Shown: in pieces, positions 18,868 through 32,094 of the stretch
Position numbering within the stretch: the stretch's first letter is position 1
How the letters are laid out: each line of letters opens with the position of its first letter
DNA from: Siminovitchia fortis
Lineage (GTDB): Bacteria; Bacillota; Bacilli; Bacillales; Bacillaceae_C
Assembly: GCF_003605365.2 (NCBI RefSeq)
Contig: NZ_QYTU02000018.1
Span: forward strand, 1-64,000
Direction: 5' to 3'
DNA: 64,000 nucleotides
Translations under genes and position numbers: made by a program
The notes under the pieces: model-generated
The model's input: the letters and a program-made list of their open reading frames with translations, nothing else
What the model was told of the DNA's origin: nothing
Databases searched by the model: none

Positions 18868-19007
18868 CTGAAAATAACATTTGTACCGTAGACAGCAGGT
18901 GCTCCCTGGAGCTTAATATCCCGCCGAGGTCATTGCGATATACCATATCCAATCTGTTTGTGCGGATTGGACGCAAAACCTCCATGTCTGCTGGCTGGAG
19001 GTTTTTT
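18868..19007 (+). promoter_or_regulatory. L10(L12)4 ribosomal protein leader with terminator
   Basis: The leader contains the L10 binding region (ACCGTAGACAGCAGGTGCTC and the CCCTGGAGC, CCGCCGAGGT segments) and ends in AACCTCCA (18977-18984) pairing with TGGAGGTT (18996-19003) before T6. The arrangement is that of the Rfam L10 leader of bacilli, where excess L10-L12 complex binds and promotes termination. The pairing is visible; the binding is from known homologues. Confidence 0.85.
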
Positions 19008-19054
19008 ATATTTGCCCGGTATGAATGTTCATCTGAGAATTGGGAGGTGTAAGG

Positions 19055-19549
19055 ATGAGCAAAGTAATTGAGCAAAAGAAACAAATCGTTGAAGAAATTG
19101 CAGACAAACTGAAATCCAGCGTATCTACTGTTATCGTAGACTACCGCGGATTAAACGTGGCTGAGGTGACTGAACTTCGCAAACAGCTTCGTGACGCGGG
19201 CGTGGAATACAAAGTTTACAAAAACTCCATGACACGCCGTGCAGCTGAAGCAGCTGACCTTGCTGGTCTTAACGAACAGCTTGTAGGTCCAAACGCGATT
19301 GCGTTCAGTACGGAAGATGTAGTGGCGCCTGCGAAAATCTTGAATGATTTCGCAAAAGAACACGATGCATTGGAAATCAAAGCTGGCGTCATCGAAGGAA
19401 ACATTGCTTCAGTTGAGGAAATCAAGGCGCTTGCAAGCCTGCCTTCCCGCGAAGGATTGCTTTCTATGCTTCTTAGTGTTCTCCAAGCTCCAATGCGCAA
19501 CTTCGCACTCGCTGCAAAAGCTGTCGCTGACCAAAAAGAAGAAGCGTAA
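19055..19549 (+). CDS. rplJ: Ribosomal protein uL10
   Basis: L10 (164 aa) anchors the L7/L12 dimers on the stalk base. The N-terminal part ([30 protein letters not shown]) binds rRNA and the C-terminal helix ([20 protein letters not shown] onward) holds the L12 dimers. ATG 19055 follows GGGAGGTGTAAGG; an upstream in-frame TTG lacks support. Confidence 0.97.
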   Translation: MSKVIEQKKQIVEEIADKLKSSVSTVIVDYRGLNVAEVTELRKQLRDAGVEYKVYKNSMTRRAAEAADLAGLNEQLVGPNAIAFSTEDVVAPAKILNDFAKEHDALEIKAGVIEGNIASVEEIKALASLPSREGLLSMLLSVLQAPMRNFALAAKAVADQKEEA

Positions 19550-19597
19550 ACTGGCCATAGTCATATAAAATTTTAAAAAAATCTGGAGGAATAAATC

Positions 19598-19963
19598 ATG
19601 ACGAAAGAACAAATCATTGAAGCTGTCAAAGAAATGACAGTTCTTGAGCTTAACGATCTTGTAAAAGCAATTGAAGAAGAATTTGGCGTAACTGCTGCTG
19701 CTCCTGTAGCTGTTGCTGGTGGAGCTGCTGCTGCAGATGCCGCAGCTGAGCAAACAGAATTCGATGTAATTCTTGCCAGCGCTGGTGCACAAAAAATCAA
19801 AGTCATCAAAGCTGTCCGCGAAGCAACAGGCCTTGGCTTGAAAGAAGCGAAAGAGCTTGTTGACAACGCTCCTAAACCAATCAAAGAAGGCGCATCTAAA
19901 GAAGAAGCTGAAGAGCTCAAAGCGAAACTTGAAGAAGTTGGAGCAGAAGTCGAAGTTAAGTAA
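19598..19963 (+). CDS. rplL: Ribosomal protein bL12 (L7/L12)
   Basis: L12 (121 aa) recruits translation factors. The N-terminal dimerisation helix pair, an Ala-rich hinge ([18 protein letters not shown] region, about 35-52) and the C-terminal factor-binding domain ([20 protein letters not shown]) are all present. Codon use is strongly biased, as expected for a multi-copy protein. It ends at a terminator. Confidence 0.98.
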   Translation: MTKEQIIEAVKEMTVLELNDLVKAIEEEFGVTAAAPVAVAGGAAAADAAAEQTEFDVILASAGAQKIKVIKAVREATGLGLKEAKELVDNAPKPIKEGASKEEAEELKAKLEEVGAEVEVK

Positions 19964-19978
19964 TCGTATACTGATACA

Positions 19979-20006
19979 AAAGCTCGCTTAAATAGGCGGG
20001 CTTTTT
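19979..20006 (+). terminator. Rho-independent terminator of rplJL
   Basis: GCTCGC (19982-19987) pairs with GCGGGC (19996-20001), extended by three A-T pairs, around an 8-nt loop and before T5. Confidence 0.85.
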
Positions 20007-20014
20007 CGTGTATA

Positions 20015-20160
20015 GAAAAGCGGAGGTGCCCTGCTCAGCCCCGACAAGCATAAGACGAGTGCTGAAAAAGGCGTAATTTGCCTTCAGCAGCAATTGGCTT
20101 ATGACCTCGAGGGGCTACTAGGCGCTGGAGCTGGACAAAAAAAGCGGAGGCGCCTGTTTA
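20015..20160. repeat. Dispersed palindromic repeat, copy 2
   Basis: Starts GAAAAGCGGAGGTGCCCTGC, contains AGCCCCGACAAGCATAAGAC and CTTATGACCTCGAGGGGCT, and ends GGCGCTGGAGCTGGAC followed by a second partial end AAAGCGGAGGCGCCTG. The inner arms (AGCCCC...GGGGCT; CATAAG...CTTATG) are complementary, so the element folds into one long hairpin. Its reverse complement matches copies 1 and 3. Confidence 0.8.
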
Positions 20161-20188
20161 TTAACTATAAAACGGAGGTTTCCCCCAA

Positions 20189-20800
20189 ATGACAGAGCAC
20201 TATTATTCGCGTAATCCCCAAGTGGATAGTGATCCCATATATTGGGATGCGAATCTGCGGAATCATTCCTTTCGCTTCAAAACAGACCGCGGTGTTTTTT
20301 CAAAGCAGGAAGTGGATTTTGGTTCAAGGCTTCTGATCGATACTTTTGCAATGCCGGATACAGACGGGCCTTTGCTTGATCTTGGGTGCGGCTATGGTCC
20401 CATCGGTTTGAGCCTTGCCAAGGATTTTCCTGCCAGAATGATCCACATGGCTGATATTAATGAGCGGGCAGTCGGACTGGCGAAAGAAAATGCAGCAGCA
20501 AACCAAATCGAAAATGTAAAAATCTATGAAAGTGACGGTTTTCAAAGTGTTGACGAAAAAGGCTTTGCTGCCATATTGATCAACCCGCCTATCAGGGCCG
20601 GAAAGCGGATCATCTTCAACATGTTCGAAAATGCCTTTCATCATCTCGCTGATAATGGCGAACTGTGGATTGTTATCCAGAAAAAACAGGGAGCCCCTTC
20701 AACAAAAGTAAAATTGGAAGAGATTTTTACTGAAGTGGAGACAGCGGGCAAGAAAAAAGGCTATTATATTTTTCAAGCAAAAAAGTTTGCATCGTTTTGA
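20189..20800 (+). CDS. Class I SAM methyltransferase, RsmC-like (YbxB)
   Basis: The 203-aa protein has a complete Rossmann methyltransferase fold: LLDLGCGYGPIGLSLAK (motif I, about 66-82), the acidic end of strand 2 (MADINERAVGLAKEN), and NPPIRAGK (about 132-139), the catalytic NPP(F/Y)-type motif of N2-guanine methyltransferases such as RsmC. In B. subtilis the homologue ybxB lies at the same place, between rplL and rpoB. A 16S rRNA target is likely but not shown. ATG follows GGAGGTTTCCCCC. Confidence 0.85.
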   Translation: MTEHYYSRNPQVDSDPIYWDANLRNHSFRFKTDRGVFSKQEVDFGSRLLIDTFAMPDTDGPLLDLGCGYGPIGLSLAKDFPARMIHMADINERAVGLAKENAAANQIENVKIYESDGFQSVDEKGFAAILINPPIRAGKRIIFNMFENAFHHLADNGELWIVIQKKQGAPSTKVKLEEIFTEVETAGKKKGYYIFQAKKFASF

Positions 20801-20803
20801 CTC

Positions 20804-20831
20804 TTGTGCTAATATTGTAAGATGCTAATAC
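20804..20831 (+). promoter_or_regulatory. Possible rpoBC promoter
   Basis: TTGTGC (20804-20809), a 16-bp spacer and TAATAC (20826-20831) with the extended element TGC in front. It lies directly after the methyltransferase stop and would give a leader of about 370 nt before rpoB. Confidence 0.4.
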
Positions 20832-20846
20832 CATGCTTTCCATAAA

Positions 20847-20943
20847 ATAGCTGATAGTTGTATATTTATCGGCTATTATGGGAAAAATTATTAAATATAG
20901 GTTCGTCTCGGGAAATTGTGGTTTTCAAAGTAAAACCATTTTT
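20847..20943 (+). other. Two hairpins in the rpoB leader, the second terminator-like
   Basis: ATAGCTGATA (20847-20856) pairs with TATCGGCTAT (20867-20876), a 10-bp stem with one G-U. Further on TGGTTTT (20919-20925) pairs with AAAACCA (20932-20938) before T5. The second could be an attenuator or the end of the preceding transcript. Confidence 0.5.
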
Positions 20944-21004
20944 CTTTTTGTAAGAAAAAAAGTGTAAAGTTAGACTAAGTTTTTTATTCGAATTTTGATA
21001 TGGT

Positions 21005-21126
21005 AGGTCTAGCTTCAGGCGCCATCGGCTCGAGGTCACAAGCCAAATTGCTGTGGTGGCTGAAAAGCTGCCTCCTCGCAATTCGTCTTGTGCTTGCCTC
21101 CTAAGGCTGCGCGCCTTACGCTTTTC
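21005..21126. repeat. Dispersed palindromic repeat, copy 3
   Basis: Reads GGTCTAGCTTCAGGCGCCAT, CTCGAGGTCACAAGCCAAAT, GCTGTGGTGGCTGAAAAGCT, CGTCTTGTGCTTG, then GCGCCTTACGCTTTTCTTTT. It is the same family as 11251-11363 and in the same orientation. It occupies most of the gap between the rpoB leader hairpins and the rpoB start. Confidence 0.75.
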
Positions 21127-21208
21127 TTTTTGTCTGATGATTCGTATCCTGCTCGACCTAAGAGCGGATAGAATGAATAAAATGCATGATTTTTGAGGGG
21201 TGAATCAG

Positions 21209-24200
21209 TTGACAGGTCAACTTGTTCAGTATGGACGGCACCGCCAGCGCAGAAGCTTTGCTCGGATCAGTGAAGTATTGGAACTGCCAAACCTTATTGA
21301 AATTCAATCTTCCTCTTATCAATGGTTTCTTGATGAGGGCTTAAAGGAAATGTTTCAGGACATCTCCCCAATTGAAGATTTCGCCGGGAATCTATCATTA
21401 GAATTTATCGATTATAGTCTCGGTGAGCCAAAATACTCTGTGGAAGAATCCAAAGAGCGTGATGCCACATATTCTGCTCCGCTTCGTGTCAAACTGCGTC
21501 TTTTAAATAAAGAGACCGGCGAAGTGAAGGACCAGGATGTGTTCATGGGAGACTTCCCGCTGATGACAGAAATGGGAACATTCATCATCAATGGAGCAGA
21601 GCGTGTCATTGTTTCGCAGCTAGTACGTTCTCCAAGCGTTTATTACAGCGCCAAAATTGATAAGAATGGCAAGAAAGGCTTCACCGCCACTGTCATTCCG
21701 AACCGGGGTGCATGGCTGGAATATGAAACAGATGCGAAAGATGTTGTGTATGTCCGTATCGACCGGACAAGGAAACTGCCGGTAACGGTTCTTTTGCGTG
21801 CACTGGGTTTTGGTTCTGATCAAGAAATCATCGAATTAATAGGAGATAACGAATATCTCCGCAACACATTGGAAAAAGACAATACGGAGAGCGTTGAAAA
21901 AGCTTTGCTTGAAATCTATGAACGTCTCCGTCCAGGTGAGCCCCCGACAGTCGAAAATGCGAAAAGCCTTCTTATTTCCCGCTTTTTCGATCCGAAAAGA
22001 TATGATTTGGCCAACGTTGGGCGTTATAAAATTAACAAGAAGCTCCATATTAAAAATCGCCTTTTCGGCCAGCGGCTGGCGGAAACATTAGCCGATCCGG
22101 AAACAGGCGAAATCATTGCGGAAAAAGGCACCTTGCTTGACCGCCGTACATTAGACAAATTAATCCCCTACCTCGAAAAAGGCGCGGGATTCAAAACATA
22201 CAACAATCATGGTGGTGTGCTGGAAGAGGATATCACCGTCCAAACTATTAAAATATATGCTCCGAATGACGATGAGGAAAAAGAAATCAATGTCATCGGC
22301 AACTCTTTCATTGAGGAAGAAATCAAGAATATTACACCTGCTGATATCATTGCTTCCATCAGCTATTTCTTTGACCTTCTTTACGGAGTCGGTGATACGG
22401 ATGATATCGACCATCTCGGCAACCGCCGTCTGCGTTCAGTCGGAGAGCTGCTTCAAAACCAGTTCAGAATCGGACTGTCACGTATGGAGAGGGTTGTTCG
22501 TGAGCGGATGTCCATCCAGGACATCAATACAATCACGCCGCAGCAATTGATCAATATCCGCCCGGTTATTGCATCGATCAAAGAGTTTTTCGGAAGCTCC
22601 CAGCTGTCGCAATTCATGGACCAGACGAATCCGTTGGCGGAATTGACCCATAAACGGAGACTTTCTGCCCTCGGGCCAGGCGGTTTGACACGTGAACGTG
22701 CCGGGATGGAAGTCCGGGATGTCCACTATTCCCATTATGGGCGGATGTGTCCGATTGAGACACCGGAAGGACCCAACATCGGGTTGATCAACTCGCTGTC
22801 CACTTTTGCGAAGGTGAATCGCTTTGGTTTTATTGAAACACCTTACCGCCGTGTCGACCCCGAGACAGGTGTTGTCACGTCCCAAATCGACTATTTGACT
22901 GCTGATGAAGAGGATAACTATGTTGTTGCGCAGGCAAACGCTCCATTAACGGAGGAAGGCACTTTCGCAAATGACGAAGTCATTGCCCGCTTCCGGGGAG
23001 AAAACACCGTGATCAAAAAAGACCGGATTGATTATATGGACGTTTCTCCGAAGCAGGTCGTATCCGCAGCGACAGCATGTATTCCTTTCCTGGAAAACGA
23101 TGACTCCAACCGTGCCCTGATGGGAGCGAACATGCAGAGGCAGGCTGTTCCGCTTATGCAGCCGGAAGCTCCGCTTGTCGGTACTGGAATGGAGTATGTA
23201 TCGGCGAAGGATTCGGGTGCTGCTGTCATCTGTAAACATGGCGGTGTTGTCGAACACATCGAAGCACGCGAAATTTGGGTGCGCAGAATCCAGGAGATTG
23301 ACGGGCAGGAAATAAAAGGTGACCTTGATAAATACCGCCTTCAAAAATTCATCCGTTCCAACCAGGGAACCTGTTACAACCAGCGTCCGATCGTAAGTGT
23401 CGGCGACCGCGTTGTCAAAGGTGAAATCCTTGCTGACGGCCCATCCATGGACCAAGGGGAATTGGCACTCGGCCGAAACGTCCTCGTAGGATTCATGACA
23501 TGGGAAGGTTATAACTACGAAGATGCAATCATCATGAGCGAAAGGCTTGTGAAAGATGATGTCTATACATCGATTCATATTGAAGAATATGAATCTGAAG
23601 CCAGGGATACGAAGCTTGGCCCCGAAGAAATGACAAGGGATATTCCGAATGTCGGGGAAGATGCACTGAAAAATCTCGACGAGCGCGGGATAATCCGGAT
23701 TGGTGCGGAAGTCAAGGACGGCGATCTGCTCGTCGGAAAAGTAACGCCAAAAGGCGTAACGGAACTGACGGCTGAAGAGCGCCTGCTTCATGCCATCTTT
23801 GGTGAAAAAGCGCGTGAAGTCCGGGATACATCTCTCAGAGTGCCTCATGGAGGCGGCGGAATCGTCCTCGATGTAAAAGTGTTCAACCGTGAAGACGGCG
23901 ACGAGCTTTCACCGGGTGTGAACCAGCTTGTCCGTGTATATATCGTTCAGAAAAGGAAAATATCCGAAGGGGACAAAATGGCGGGACGCCACGGTAACAA
24001 AGGTGTTATTTCCCGTATTCTTCCGGAAGAGGATATGCCATTCATGCCTGACGGCACACCTATCGATGTCATGCTCAACCCGCTTGGTGTTCCTTCAAGG
24101 ATGAACATCGGCCAGGTGCTTGAGCTTCACTTGGGAATGGCAGCCAGATACTTGGGACTTCATATGGCATCCCCAGTATTTGACGGTGCGACCGAAGAGG

Positions 24201-24763
24201 ATGTATGGGCAACGATCGAAGAAGCCGGCATGGCTTCCGATGCGAAAACAGTCCTTTATGACGGAAGGACAGGGGAAGCTTTTGATAACCGTGTCTCCGT
24301 TGGTGTCATGTATATGCTGAAACTGGCGCATATGGTTGATGATAAGCTGCATGCCCGTTCAACTGGCCCTTATTCACTCGTCACCCAGCAGCCGCTTGGC
24401 GGTAAAGCCCAGTTCGGTGGCCAGCGTTTCGGGGAGATGGAAGTATGGGCGCTTGAGGCATACGGTGCAGCATACACTCTTCAGGAAATCCTTACGGTTA
24501 AATCTGACGATGTGGTCGGACGTGTGAAAACATATGAGTCCATAGTCAAAGGTGAAAACGTCCCAGAGCCGGGTGTTCCTGAATCATTCAAAGTTTTGAT
24601 CAAAGAGCTGCAAAGCCTTGGAATGGATGTCAAAATCCTATCCGGGGACGAAGAGGAAATTGAAATGCGCGAACTTGAGGACGACGATGATCTTCACCAG
24701 GCAGATACTTTGAATATTGCTCCTGAAACGAAAGTGGAAGAAACAGCAGCGACGAAGGAGTAA
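21209..24763 (+). CDS. rpoB: RNA polymerase beta subunit
   Basis: RpoB (1184 aa) forms one half of the catalytic cleft and the rifampicin pocket. The rifampicin region ([20 protein letters not shown] and [12 protein letters not shown] after it) has the wild-type residues of sensitive bacteria. The C-terminal block [19 protein letters not shown] is intact, with an acidic tail typical of Bacillus. TTG 21209 after GAGGGGTG gives [16 protein letters not shown], the known B. subtilis start; GTG 21200 is three codons upstream but overlaps the ribosome site. Confidence 0.98.
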   Translation: MTGQLVQYGRHRQRRSFARISEVLELPNLIEIQSSSYQWFLDEGLKEMFQDISPIEDFAGNLSLEFIDYSLGEPKYSVEESKERDATYSAPLRVKLRLLNKETGEVKDQDVFMGDFPLMTEMGTFIINGAERVIVSQLVRSPSVYYSAKIDKNGKKGFTATVIPNRGAWLEYETDAKDVVYVRIDRTRKLPVTVLLRALGFGSDQEIIELIGDNEYLRNTLEKDNTESVEKALLEIYERLRPGEPPTVENAKSLLISRFFDPKRYDLANVGRYKINKKLHIKNRLFGQRLAETLADPETGEIIAEKGTLLDRRTLDKLIPYLEKGAGFKTYNNHGGVLEEDITVQTIKIYAPNDDEEKEINVIGNSFIEEEIKNITPADIIASISYFFDLLYGVGDTDDIDHLGNRRLRSVGELLQNQFRIGLSRMERVVRERMSIQDINTITPQQLINIRPVIASIKEFFGSSQLSQFMDQTNPLAELTHKRRLSALGPGGLTRERAGMEVRDVHYSHYGRMCPIETPEGPNIGLINSLSTFAKVNRFGFIETPYRRVDPETGVVTSQIDYLTADEEDNYVVAQANAPLTEEGTFANDEVIARFRGENTVIKKDRIDYMDVSPKQVVSAATACIPFLENDDSNRALMGANMQRQAVPLMQPEAPLVGTGMEYVSAKDSGAAVICKHGGVVEHIEAREIWVRRIQEIDGQEIKGDLDKYRLQKFIRSNQGTCYNQRPIVSVGDRVVKGEILADGPSMDQGELALGRNVLVGFMTWEGYNYEDAIIMSERLVKDDVYTSIHIEEYESEARDTKLGPEEMTRDIPNVGEDALKNLDERGIIRIGAEVKDGDLLVGKVTPKGVTELTAEERLLHAIFGEKAREVRDTSLRVPHGGGGIVLDVKVFNREDGDELSPGVNQLVRVYIVQKRKISEGDKMAGRHGNKGVISRILPEEDMPFMPDGTPIDVMLNPLGVPSRMNIGQVLELHLGMAARYLGLHMASPVFDGATEEDVWATIEEAGMASDAKTVLYDGRTGEAFDNRVSVGVMYMLKLAHMVDDKLHARSTGPYSLVTQQPLGGKAQFGGQRFGEMEVWALEAYGAAYTLQEILTVKSDDVVGRVKTYESIVKGENVPEPGVPESFKVLIKELQSLGMDVKILSGDEEEIEMRELEDDDDLHQADTLNIAPETKVEETAATKE

Positions 24764-24821
24764 ATGATGTCAGACAAGGCAAATAGGGTAAAACCTGTAT
24801 ATGAAAAGGGAGGTAGGCCCC

Positions 24822-27800
24822 TTGCTGGATGTAAATAATTTCGAGTATATGAAAATCGGCCTCGCATCGCCGGATAAGATCCGCTCATGGTCTTTTGGCG
24901 AGGTTAAAAAGCCGGAAACGATTAACTATAGAACTTTAAAACCCGAGAAGGACGGTCTTTTCTGTGAGCGGATTTTCGGACCGACAAAAGACTGGGAATG
25001 CCATTGCGGAAAATACAAACGTGTACGGTATAAAGGAGTCGTTTGTGACCGCTGCGGCGTTGAAGTGACGAGGGCGAAAGTCCGCCGTGAGCGAATGGGG
25101 CACATTGAGCTTGCTGCCCCTGTCTCTCACATTTGGTACTTCAAGGGAATTCCGAGCCGGATGGGTCTTTTATTGGATATGTCCCCCCGCGCATTGGAAG
25201 AGATCATTTATTTCGCTTCTTACGTAGTGACAGACCCGGGCGACACTACACTTGAGAAGAAACAGCTTTTATCTGAAAGGGAATATCGTGCTTATCGTGA
25301 AAAGTACGGTTCATCTTTCAATGCGGGAATGGGAGCGGAAGCTATTAAAAAGCTTTTGCAGGATGTAGATCTTGACAAAGAAGTCGAGATTTTGAAAGAA
25401 GAGCTGAAGACAGCGCAGGGCCAGCGGCGTACGCGTGCCATCAGAAGGCTTGAAGTGCTGGAAGCATTCCGCCACTCCGGAAACCATCCGGATTGGATGG
25501 TGCTGGATGTCCTTCCGGTCATTCCGCCGGAATTACGCCCGATGGTTCAACTGGAAGGCGGCCGGTTCGCTACATCGGACCTGAACGACTTGTACCGTCG
25601 TGTCATTAACCGGAACAACCGCCTGAAAAGGCTCTTGGACCTCGGAGCGCCCGGCATCATTGTCCAAAATGAAAAGCGTATGCTTCAGGAAGCTGTCGAT
25701 GCTCTCATCGATAATGGACGGAGAGGGCGCCCGGTGACCGGACCCGGCAACCGTCCGCTCAAATCCCTTTCACACATGCTGAAAGGAAAGCAAGGGCGCT
25801 TCCGCCAAAACTTGCTTGGTAAACGGGTCGATTATTCAGGCCGTTCCGTTATCGTCGTCGGACCGAGCCTTAAAATGTATCAATGCGGCCTTCCGAAAGA
25901 AATGGCATTAGAACTGTTCAAGCCGTTTGTCATGAAGGAACTGGTTGAACAAGGCCTTGCTCACAATATTAAGAGCGCCAAGCGTAAAATTGAGCGTGTT
26001 CATCCCGAAGTTTGGGATGTGCTTGAAGAAGTCATCCGCGAACATCCGGTGCTCCTAAACCGTGCACCGACATTGCACAGGCTGGGAATTCAGGCATTTG
26101 AGCCGACTCTTGTCGAGGGAAGGGCGATCCGCCTTCACCCGCTTGTATGTACAGCTTATAATGCGGACTTTGACGGCGACCAAATGGCTGTCCATGTTCC
26201 GTTATCCGCCGAAGCCCAGGCGGAAGCAAGGCTGCTGATGCTGGCTGCGCAGAACATCTTAAACCCAAGGGACGGCAAACCGGTCGTTACACCTTCCCAG
26301 GATATGGTCCTCGGGAACTATTATCTGACATTGGAGCGTGAAGGCGCTGCAGGCGAGGGCATGGTCTTCGGCAATGCAGATGAGGCGCTGCTCGCATACC
26401 ATAACGGATATATCCACCTGCATTCCCGGATTGCGATTCATGTGGATTCTCTGCCAAATGAGAGATTTTCTGAGGAGCAGCGGAAGAAATTGCTGGTTAC
26501 GACCATGGGTAAAATCATTTTCAATGAAATTTTGCCTCATTCGTTCCCATATATCAATGAGCCGACAAGGGAGAATCTTGAACAAAATACGCCGGAGAAG
26601 TATTTTGTTGATACAACAGAAAACGTTGCGGAATTCATTAAAAAGCAGCCGCTTGTTAAACCATTCAAAAAGAAAATTCTTGGGAATATCATTGCCGAGA
26701 TTTTTAAAAGGTTCCAAATCACCGAGACTTCAAAAATGCTCGACAGCATGAAAGATCTTGGATTCAAATATTCGACTAAAGCAGGGATTACGGTCGGAGT
26801 ATCCGATATTGTTGTACTTGCGGAGAAAGAAACAATCCTTGAGGAAGCCCAGACAAAGGTTGACAATGTCCTGAAGCAGTTCAAGCGGGGGCTGATTACA
26901 GATGAAGAGCGCTATGATCGTGTCATTTCCATCTGGAGTTCCGCAAAGGATGAAATTCAGGATAAGCTGATGGAGTCCCTGGAAAATCTTAATCCGATTT
27001 ACATGATGAGTGATTCCGGTGCGCGGGGTAACCCATCCAACTTTACACAGTTGGCGGGTATGCGCGGACTCATGGCCAACCCGGCTGGACGGATCATCGA
27101 ACTTCCGATCAAATCAAGCTTCCGGGAAGGATTGACAGTACTCGAGTACTTTATCTCCACCCATGGAGCGCGTAAAGGATTGGCGGATACAGCACTGAAG
27201 ACAGCCGACTCAGGTTACCTGACAAGAAGGCTGGTTGACGTTGCGCAGGATGTCATTGTCCGTGAAGATGACTGCGGTACAGACCGAGGACTCCTTGTTT
27301 CAGCGCTTAAAGACGGTACAGAAGAAATCGAGTCTTTGGAAGAAAGGCTGATTGGCCGCTTTACCCGCAAAAAGATCGTTCATCCTGAAACAGGGGACAT
27401 TATCATTAATGAGAATACGCTTATCACGGAAGATACAGCGAAGGAAATCGTCAACGCAGGAATTGAAAAAGTATGGATCCGCTCTGCGTTCACATGTAAC
27501 ACCCGCCATGGCGTATGTAAAAAATGCTACGGCCGAAACCTGGCAACCGGTTCAGTAGTGGATGTCGGGGAAGCGGTGGGAATCATCGCCGCTCAATCAA
27601 TCGGAGAGCCGGGTACCCAGCTTACGATGAGGACCTTCCATACCGGAGGGGTTGCCGGGGACGATATCACGCAGGGTCTTCCGCGTATTCAGGAATTGTT
27701 CGAAGCCCGTAACCCTAAAGGCCAGGCTGTCATTTCCGAAATCAGCGGCGTGGTCACCGCCATCAATGAAGGCAGGGACCGCCAGCATGAAATTGTCATC

Positions 27801-28418
27801 CAAGGCGAAATTGAAAGCAAAACATATAATGCCCCATACACAGCCCGTCTGCGTGTAGCAGTGAATGACCGGGTGGAGCGCGGGCAGGAATTGACCGAAG
27901 GGTCCATCGATCCGAAGGAATTGCTGCGTGCCAAAGATGTGGCGGCCGTACAAGAGTATCTTTTACTTGAAGTGCAAAAGGTTTACCGGATGCAGGGTGT
28001 TGAAATTGGCGACAAGCATATCGAAGTGATGGTTCGCCAGATGCTGCGGAAAGTGAGAGTCACGGATGCAGGAGACACCGATGTACTGCCGGGAACATTG
28101 CTTGACATTCACCAGTTTACGGATGCGAACAAAAAAGTGCTGCTTGAAGGAAATCAGCCGGCAACCGGACGTCCGGTATTGCTCGGTATTACAAAAGCAT
28201 CGCTTGAGACGGATTCCTTCCTGTCAGCAGCATCATTCCAGGAAACAACACGCGTGTTGACCGACGCTGCCATCAAAGGCAAGCGGGATGAGCTGCTCGG
28301 CCTGAAAGAGAACGTCATTATCGGAAAACTGGTTCCGGCCGGAACCGGAATGCAGCGCTACAGAAGAGCGGGCGCCGTATTGAAGCGAGAAGAAGACGAT
28401 GCAGTCAACGTAGAATAA
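24822..28418 (+). CDS. rpoC: RNA polymerase beta-prime subunit
   Basis: RpoC (1198 aa) carries the catalytic Mg-binding motif NADFDGDQM. The first zinc site [20 protein letters not shown] is near residue 60 and a second zinc site (CGTDRG, then [11 protein letters not shown]) is near 810-900. TTG 24822 ([13 protein letters not shown]) is preferred because the GGGAGG site lies just before it; the ATG at 24801 overlaps that site. The gene follows rpoB by 58 bp. Confidence 0.98.
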   Translation: MLDVNNFEYMKIGLASPDKIRSWSFGEVKKPETINYRTLKPEKDGLFCERIFGPTKDWECHCGKYKRVRYKGVVCDRCGVEVTRAKVRRERMGHIELAAPVSHIWYFKGIPSRMGLLLDMSPRALEEIIYFASYVVTDPGDTTLEKKQLLSEREYRAYREKYGSSFNAGMGAEAIKKLLQDVDLDKEVEILKEELKTAQGQRRTRAIRRLEVLEAFRHSGNHPDWMVLDVLPVIPPELRPMVQLEGGRFATSDLNDLYRRVINRNNRLKRLLDLGAPGIIVQNEKRMLQEAVDALIDNGRRGRPVTGPGNRPLKSLSHMLKGKQGRFRQNLLGKRVDYSGRSVIVVGPSLKMYQCGLPKEMALELFKPFVMKELVEQGLAHNIKSAKRKIERVHPEVWDVLEEVIREHPVLLNRAPTLHRLGIQAFEPTLVEGRAIRLHPLVCTAYNADFDGDQMAVHVPLSAEAQAEARLLMLAAQNILNPRDGKPVVTPSQDMVLGNYYLTLEREGAAGEGMVFGNADEALLAYHNGYIHLHSRIAIHVDSLPNERFSEEQRKKLLVTTMGKIIFNEILPHSFPYINEPTRENLEQNTPEKYFVDTTENVAEFIKKQPLVKPFKKKILGNIIAEIFKRFQITETSKMLDSMKDLGFKYSTKAGITVGVSDIVVLAEKETILEEAQTKVDNVLKQFKRGLITDEERYDRVISIWSSAKDEIQDKLMESLENLNPIYMMSDSGARGNPSNFTQLAGMRGLMANPAGRIIELPIKSSFREGLTVLEYFISTHGARKGLADTALKTADSGYLTRRLVDVAQDVIVREDDCGTDRGLLVSALKDGTEEIESLEERLIGRFTRKKIVHPETGDIIINENTLITEDTAKEIVNAGIEKVWIRSAFTCNTRHGVCKKCYGRNLATGSVVDVGEAVGIIAAQSIGEPGTQLTMRTFHTGGVAGDDITQGLPRIQELFEARNPKGQAVISEISGVVTAINEGRDRQHEIVIQGEIESKTYNAPYTARLRVAVNDRVERGQELTEGSIDPKELLRAKDVAAVQEYLLLEVQKVYRMQGVEIGDKHIEVMVRQMLRKVRVTDAGDTDVLPGTLLDIHQFTDANKKVLLEGNQPATGRPVLLGITKASLETDSFLSAASFQETTRVLTDAAIKGKRDELLGLKENVIIGKLVPAGTGMQRYRRAGAVLKREEDDAVNVE

Positions 28419-28426
28419 CAGAGGGG

Positions 28427-28448
28427 CCGCCGGCAAAACTGCCGGCGG
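28427..28448 (+). terminator. GC-rich hairpin after rpoC
   Basis: CCGCCGGC (28427-28434) pairs with GCCGGCGG (28441-28448) around AAAACT. Only a broken T-run (ATTCTTGT) follows, so termination may be partial. Confidence 0.6.
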
Positions 28449-28476
28449 ATTCTTGTAAAGAAAATCTCTTTTATTG

Positions 28477-28505
28477 TTGACATTGAAAATATCAGATGAT
28501 AATAT
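28477..28505 (+). promoter_or_regulatory. Promoter of the str operon
   Basis: TTGACA (28477-28482), a 17-bp spacer and TAATAT (28500-28505) with the extended TGA element. It would start the rplGB-rpsL-rpsG-fusA transcript. Confidence 0.75.
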
Positions 28506-28556
28506 ATTCAAGGTGATCCTATCATAATAACCTGTTGCTTTGGAGGATGCGTAAAA

Positions 28557-29337
<781 letters not shown>

Positions 29338-29377
29338 GATTTAGATATATTCACTGTTTGTGAAAGGAGGAACCCCA

Positions 29378-29848
29378 ATGCCACGTAAAGGACCAGTCGC
29401 AAAAAGAGATGTGCTTCCTGATCCATTGTACAACTCTAAACTCGTTACACGCCTGATCAACAAATTGATGGTCGACGGTAAGAGAGGAAAAGCACAATCT
29501 ATCCTATATTCAGCATTTAATCTAGTTCAAGAAAGAAGCGGTAAAGACCCAATGGAGGTTTTCGACCAGGCTTTGAAAAACATCATGCCGGTCTTGGAAG
29601 TAAGAGCCCGCCGTGTGGGTGGAGCCAACTACCAAGTGCCAGTTGAAGTGCGTCCGGAGCGCCGTTCAACATTAGGTCTTCGCTGGTTGGTGAACTACGC
29701 ACGTCTTCGTGGAGAAAAAACCATGGAAGAGCGTCTAGCCAATGAAATTCTTGATGCTGCAAACAACAGCGGAGCTTCAGTTAAGAAGCGTGAAGATACG
29801 CATAAAATGGCTGAGGCAAACAAAGCATTTGCTCACTATCGCTGGTAA
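29378..29848 (+). CDS. rpsG: Ribosomal protein uS7
   Basis: S7 (156 aa) nucleates assembly of the 30S head. The sequence has the usual helical body with [20 protein letters not shown] and the beta-hairpin [20 protein letters not shown] 29378 after GAAAGGAGG is chosen over an upstream GTG. It sits between rpsL and fusA. Confidence 0.97.
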   Translation: MPRKGPVAKRDVLPDPLYNSKLVTRLINKLMVDGKRGKAQSILYSAFNLVQERSGKDPMEVFDQALKNIMPVLEVRARRVGGANYQVPVEVRPERRSTLGLRWLVNYARLRGEKTMEERLANEILDAANNSGASVKKREDTHKMAEANKAFAHYRW

Positions 29849-29887
29849 GATCATTATTATTTATAAACTAGGAAGGAGAAAGACGAG

Positions 29888-31963
29888 ATGCCTAGAGAGT
29901 TCTCCTTAGAAAAGACTCGTAATATCGGAATCATGGCTCACATTGATGCCGGTAAAACAACGACAACCGAGCGCATCCTTTTCTATACAGGGCGAATCCA
30001 TAAAGTGGGCGAAACTCACGAAGGTGCTTCACAAATGGACTGGATGGAACAAGAGCAGGAACGCGGAATCACGATTACTTCCGCTGCTACAACGGCACAG
30101 TGGAAAGGATACCGCGTCAATATCATTGACACTCCTGGCCACGTAGACTTCACTGTTGAAGTTGAACGTTCCTTAAGGGTCCTTGACGGAGCTGTGACTG
30201 TCCTTGATGCACAATCAGGTGTTGAACCGCAAACTGAAACAGTTTGGCGCCAGGCAACAACTTACGGAGTTCCACGAATTGTTTTCGTCAATAAAATGGA
30301 TAAAATCGGTGCAGACTTTTTATACGCTGTAAAAACTCTGCATGATCGTCTGGATGCTAATGCACATCCAATCCAGCTTCCAATCGGCGCGGAAGATACT
30401 TTCAAAGGTATCGTAGACCTCGTTGAGATGAAAGCTTGGATCTATGAAGGCGACGTGCTGGATGCCACTGAATCAGAGATTCCGGAAGATCTTCAAGATC
30501 AAGCGGAAGAAATGCGTGCAAGCTTGATTGAAGCGGTCGCAGACTTTGATGAAGAGCTTATGATGAAATATCTTGAGGGCGAAGAAATCACCAACGAAGA
30601 GCTTAAAGCGGCAATCCGTGCAGCAACTTTGAAAGTAGAATTCTACCCTGTACTTTGCGGAACAGCTTTCAAAAACAAAGGTGTACAGCCTGTGCTTGAT
30701 GCGGTTGTTGACTATTTGCCTGCCCCGATAGATATCGAATCAATCAAAGGGATCGTACCTGGCACAGAAGAAGAAGTAGAGCGTCATGCCGATGACAATG
30801 AGCCATTCTCAGCTCTTGCATTTAAAGTCATGACAGACCCTTATGTCGGTCGTTTGACATTCTTCCGTGTGTACTCAGGTACACTTGAATCCGGTTCTTA
30901 TGTACAAAACTCCACTAAAGGAAAACGTGAAAGAATCGGCCGTATCCTTCAGATGCACGCAAACCACCGTGAAGAGATCACAACTGCTTACAGCGGTGAT
31001 ATCGCGGCTGCAGTAGGTTTGAAAGATACAGGTACAGGAGATACGCTTTGTGACGAAAAGAACCTCGTAATTCTTGAGTCCATGGAATTCCCTGAGCCGG
31101 TTATTTCAGTTGCCATTGAACCAAAATCCAAAGCGGACCAGGATAAAATGGGTGCTGCACTTGCGAAATTGCAGGAAGAAGACCCGACTTTCCGTGCAGA
31201 AACAAATGTCGAGACAGGACAAGTCGTTATTGCCGGAATGGGTGAGCTTCACCTTGACATTATCGTTGACCGCTTGAAGCGTGAATTCAAAGTAGAAGCT
31301 AACGTTGGTGCACCACAGGTTTCTTACCGTGAAACTTTCCGTACTGCGGCTCAAGTCGAAGGTAAGTTCGTACGCCAGTCAGGTGGACGCGGACAGTTCG
31401 GCCACGTTTGGATAGAATTCTCTCCAAACGAAGCCGGTAAAGGCTTTGAATTTGAAAATGCCATTGTCGGTGGTGTTGTTCCCCGTGAATACATCCCGGC
31501 TGTCCAAGCAGGATTGGAAGATGCAATGGCTAACGGTGTCATTGCGGGATATCCGCTCATTGACGTGAAGGCCAAACTTTATGACGGTTCTTACCACGAT
31601 GTTGACTCCAGTGAGATGGCATTTAAAATTGCTGCTTCCCTTGCTTTAAGAAACGCAGCGAAAAAATGTGATCCGGTTTTATTGGAACCTGTCATGAAAG
31701 TCGAAGTTGTCGTTCCGGAAGAATATCTGGGAGATACAATGGGAGACGTTACTTCACGCCGCGGACGCGTTGAAGGTATGGAAGCAAGAGGAAACGCGCA
31801 AGTGGTGAAAGCATTCGTTCCACTTTCCGAAATGTTCGGTTATGCGACATCTCTCCGTTCCAATACACAGGGACGCGGTACGTACACAATGCACTTTGAC
31901 CACTACGAAGAAGTGCCAAAATCCATCGCTGAAGAGATCATCAAAAAAAATAGCGGTGAATAA
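29888..31963 (+). CDS. fusA: Elongation factor G
   Basis: EF-G (691 aa) drives translocation with GTP. The G domain has [18 protein letters not shown] (P-loop about 17-24), DTPGHVDF (G3) and NKMDK (G4), followed by domains II-V with the loop at [20 protein letters not shown] in domain IV. ATG follows AGGAAGGAG. Full length for the family. Confidence 0.98.
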   Translation: MPREFSLEKTRNIGIMAHIDAGKTTTTERILFYTGRIHKVGETHEGASQMDWMEQEQERGITITSAATTAQWKGYRVNIIDTPGHVDFTVEVERSLRVLDGAVTVLDAQSGVEPQTETVWRQATTYGVPRIVFVNKMDKIGADFLYAVKTLHDRLDANAHPIQLPIGAEDTFKGIVDLVEMKAWIYEGDVLDATESEIPEDLQDQAEEMRASLIEAVADFDEELMMKYLEGEEITNEELKAAIRAATLKVEFYPVLCGTAFKNKGVQPVLDAVVDYLPAPIDIESIKGIVPGTEEEVERHADDNEPFSALAFKVMTDPYVGRLTFFRVYSGTLESGSYVQNSTKGKRERIGRILQMHANHREEITTAYSGDIAAAVGLKDTGTGDTLCDEKNLVILESMEFPEPVISVAIEPKSKADQDKMGAALAKLQEEDPTFRAETNVETGQVVIAGMGELHLDIIVDRLKREFKVEANVGAPQVSYRETFRTAAQVEGKFVRQSGGRGQFGHVWIEFSPNEAGKGFEFENAIVGGVVPREYIPAVQAGLEDAMANGVIAGYPLIDVKAKLYDGSYHDVDSSEMAFKIAASLALRNAAKKCDPVLLEPVMKVEVVVPEEYLGDTMGDVTSRRGRVEGMEARGNAQVVKAFVPLSEMFGYATSLRSNTQGRGTYTMHFDHYEEVPKSIAEEIIKKNSGE

Positions 31964-32094
31964 TTGATTTTATTGCATCTATCAAGTATAACTACTAATA
32001 GATGATATTCGGGCGGCTTTGAAGCGGGGAGAACTCTTCCTTTGAAGCGCTCGCCTATACTTACTATTTTTTAAATTTAAAGGAGGATTTCCTA

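Noticed and set aside
21600-23100. Rifampicin-resistance changes in rpoB
   Set aside because: The rifampicin region residues visible are those of sensitive bacteria.
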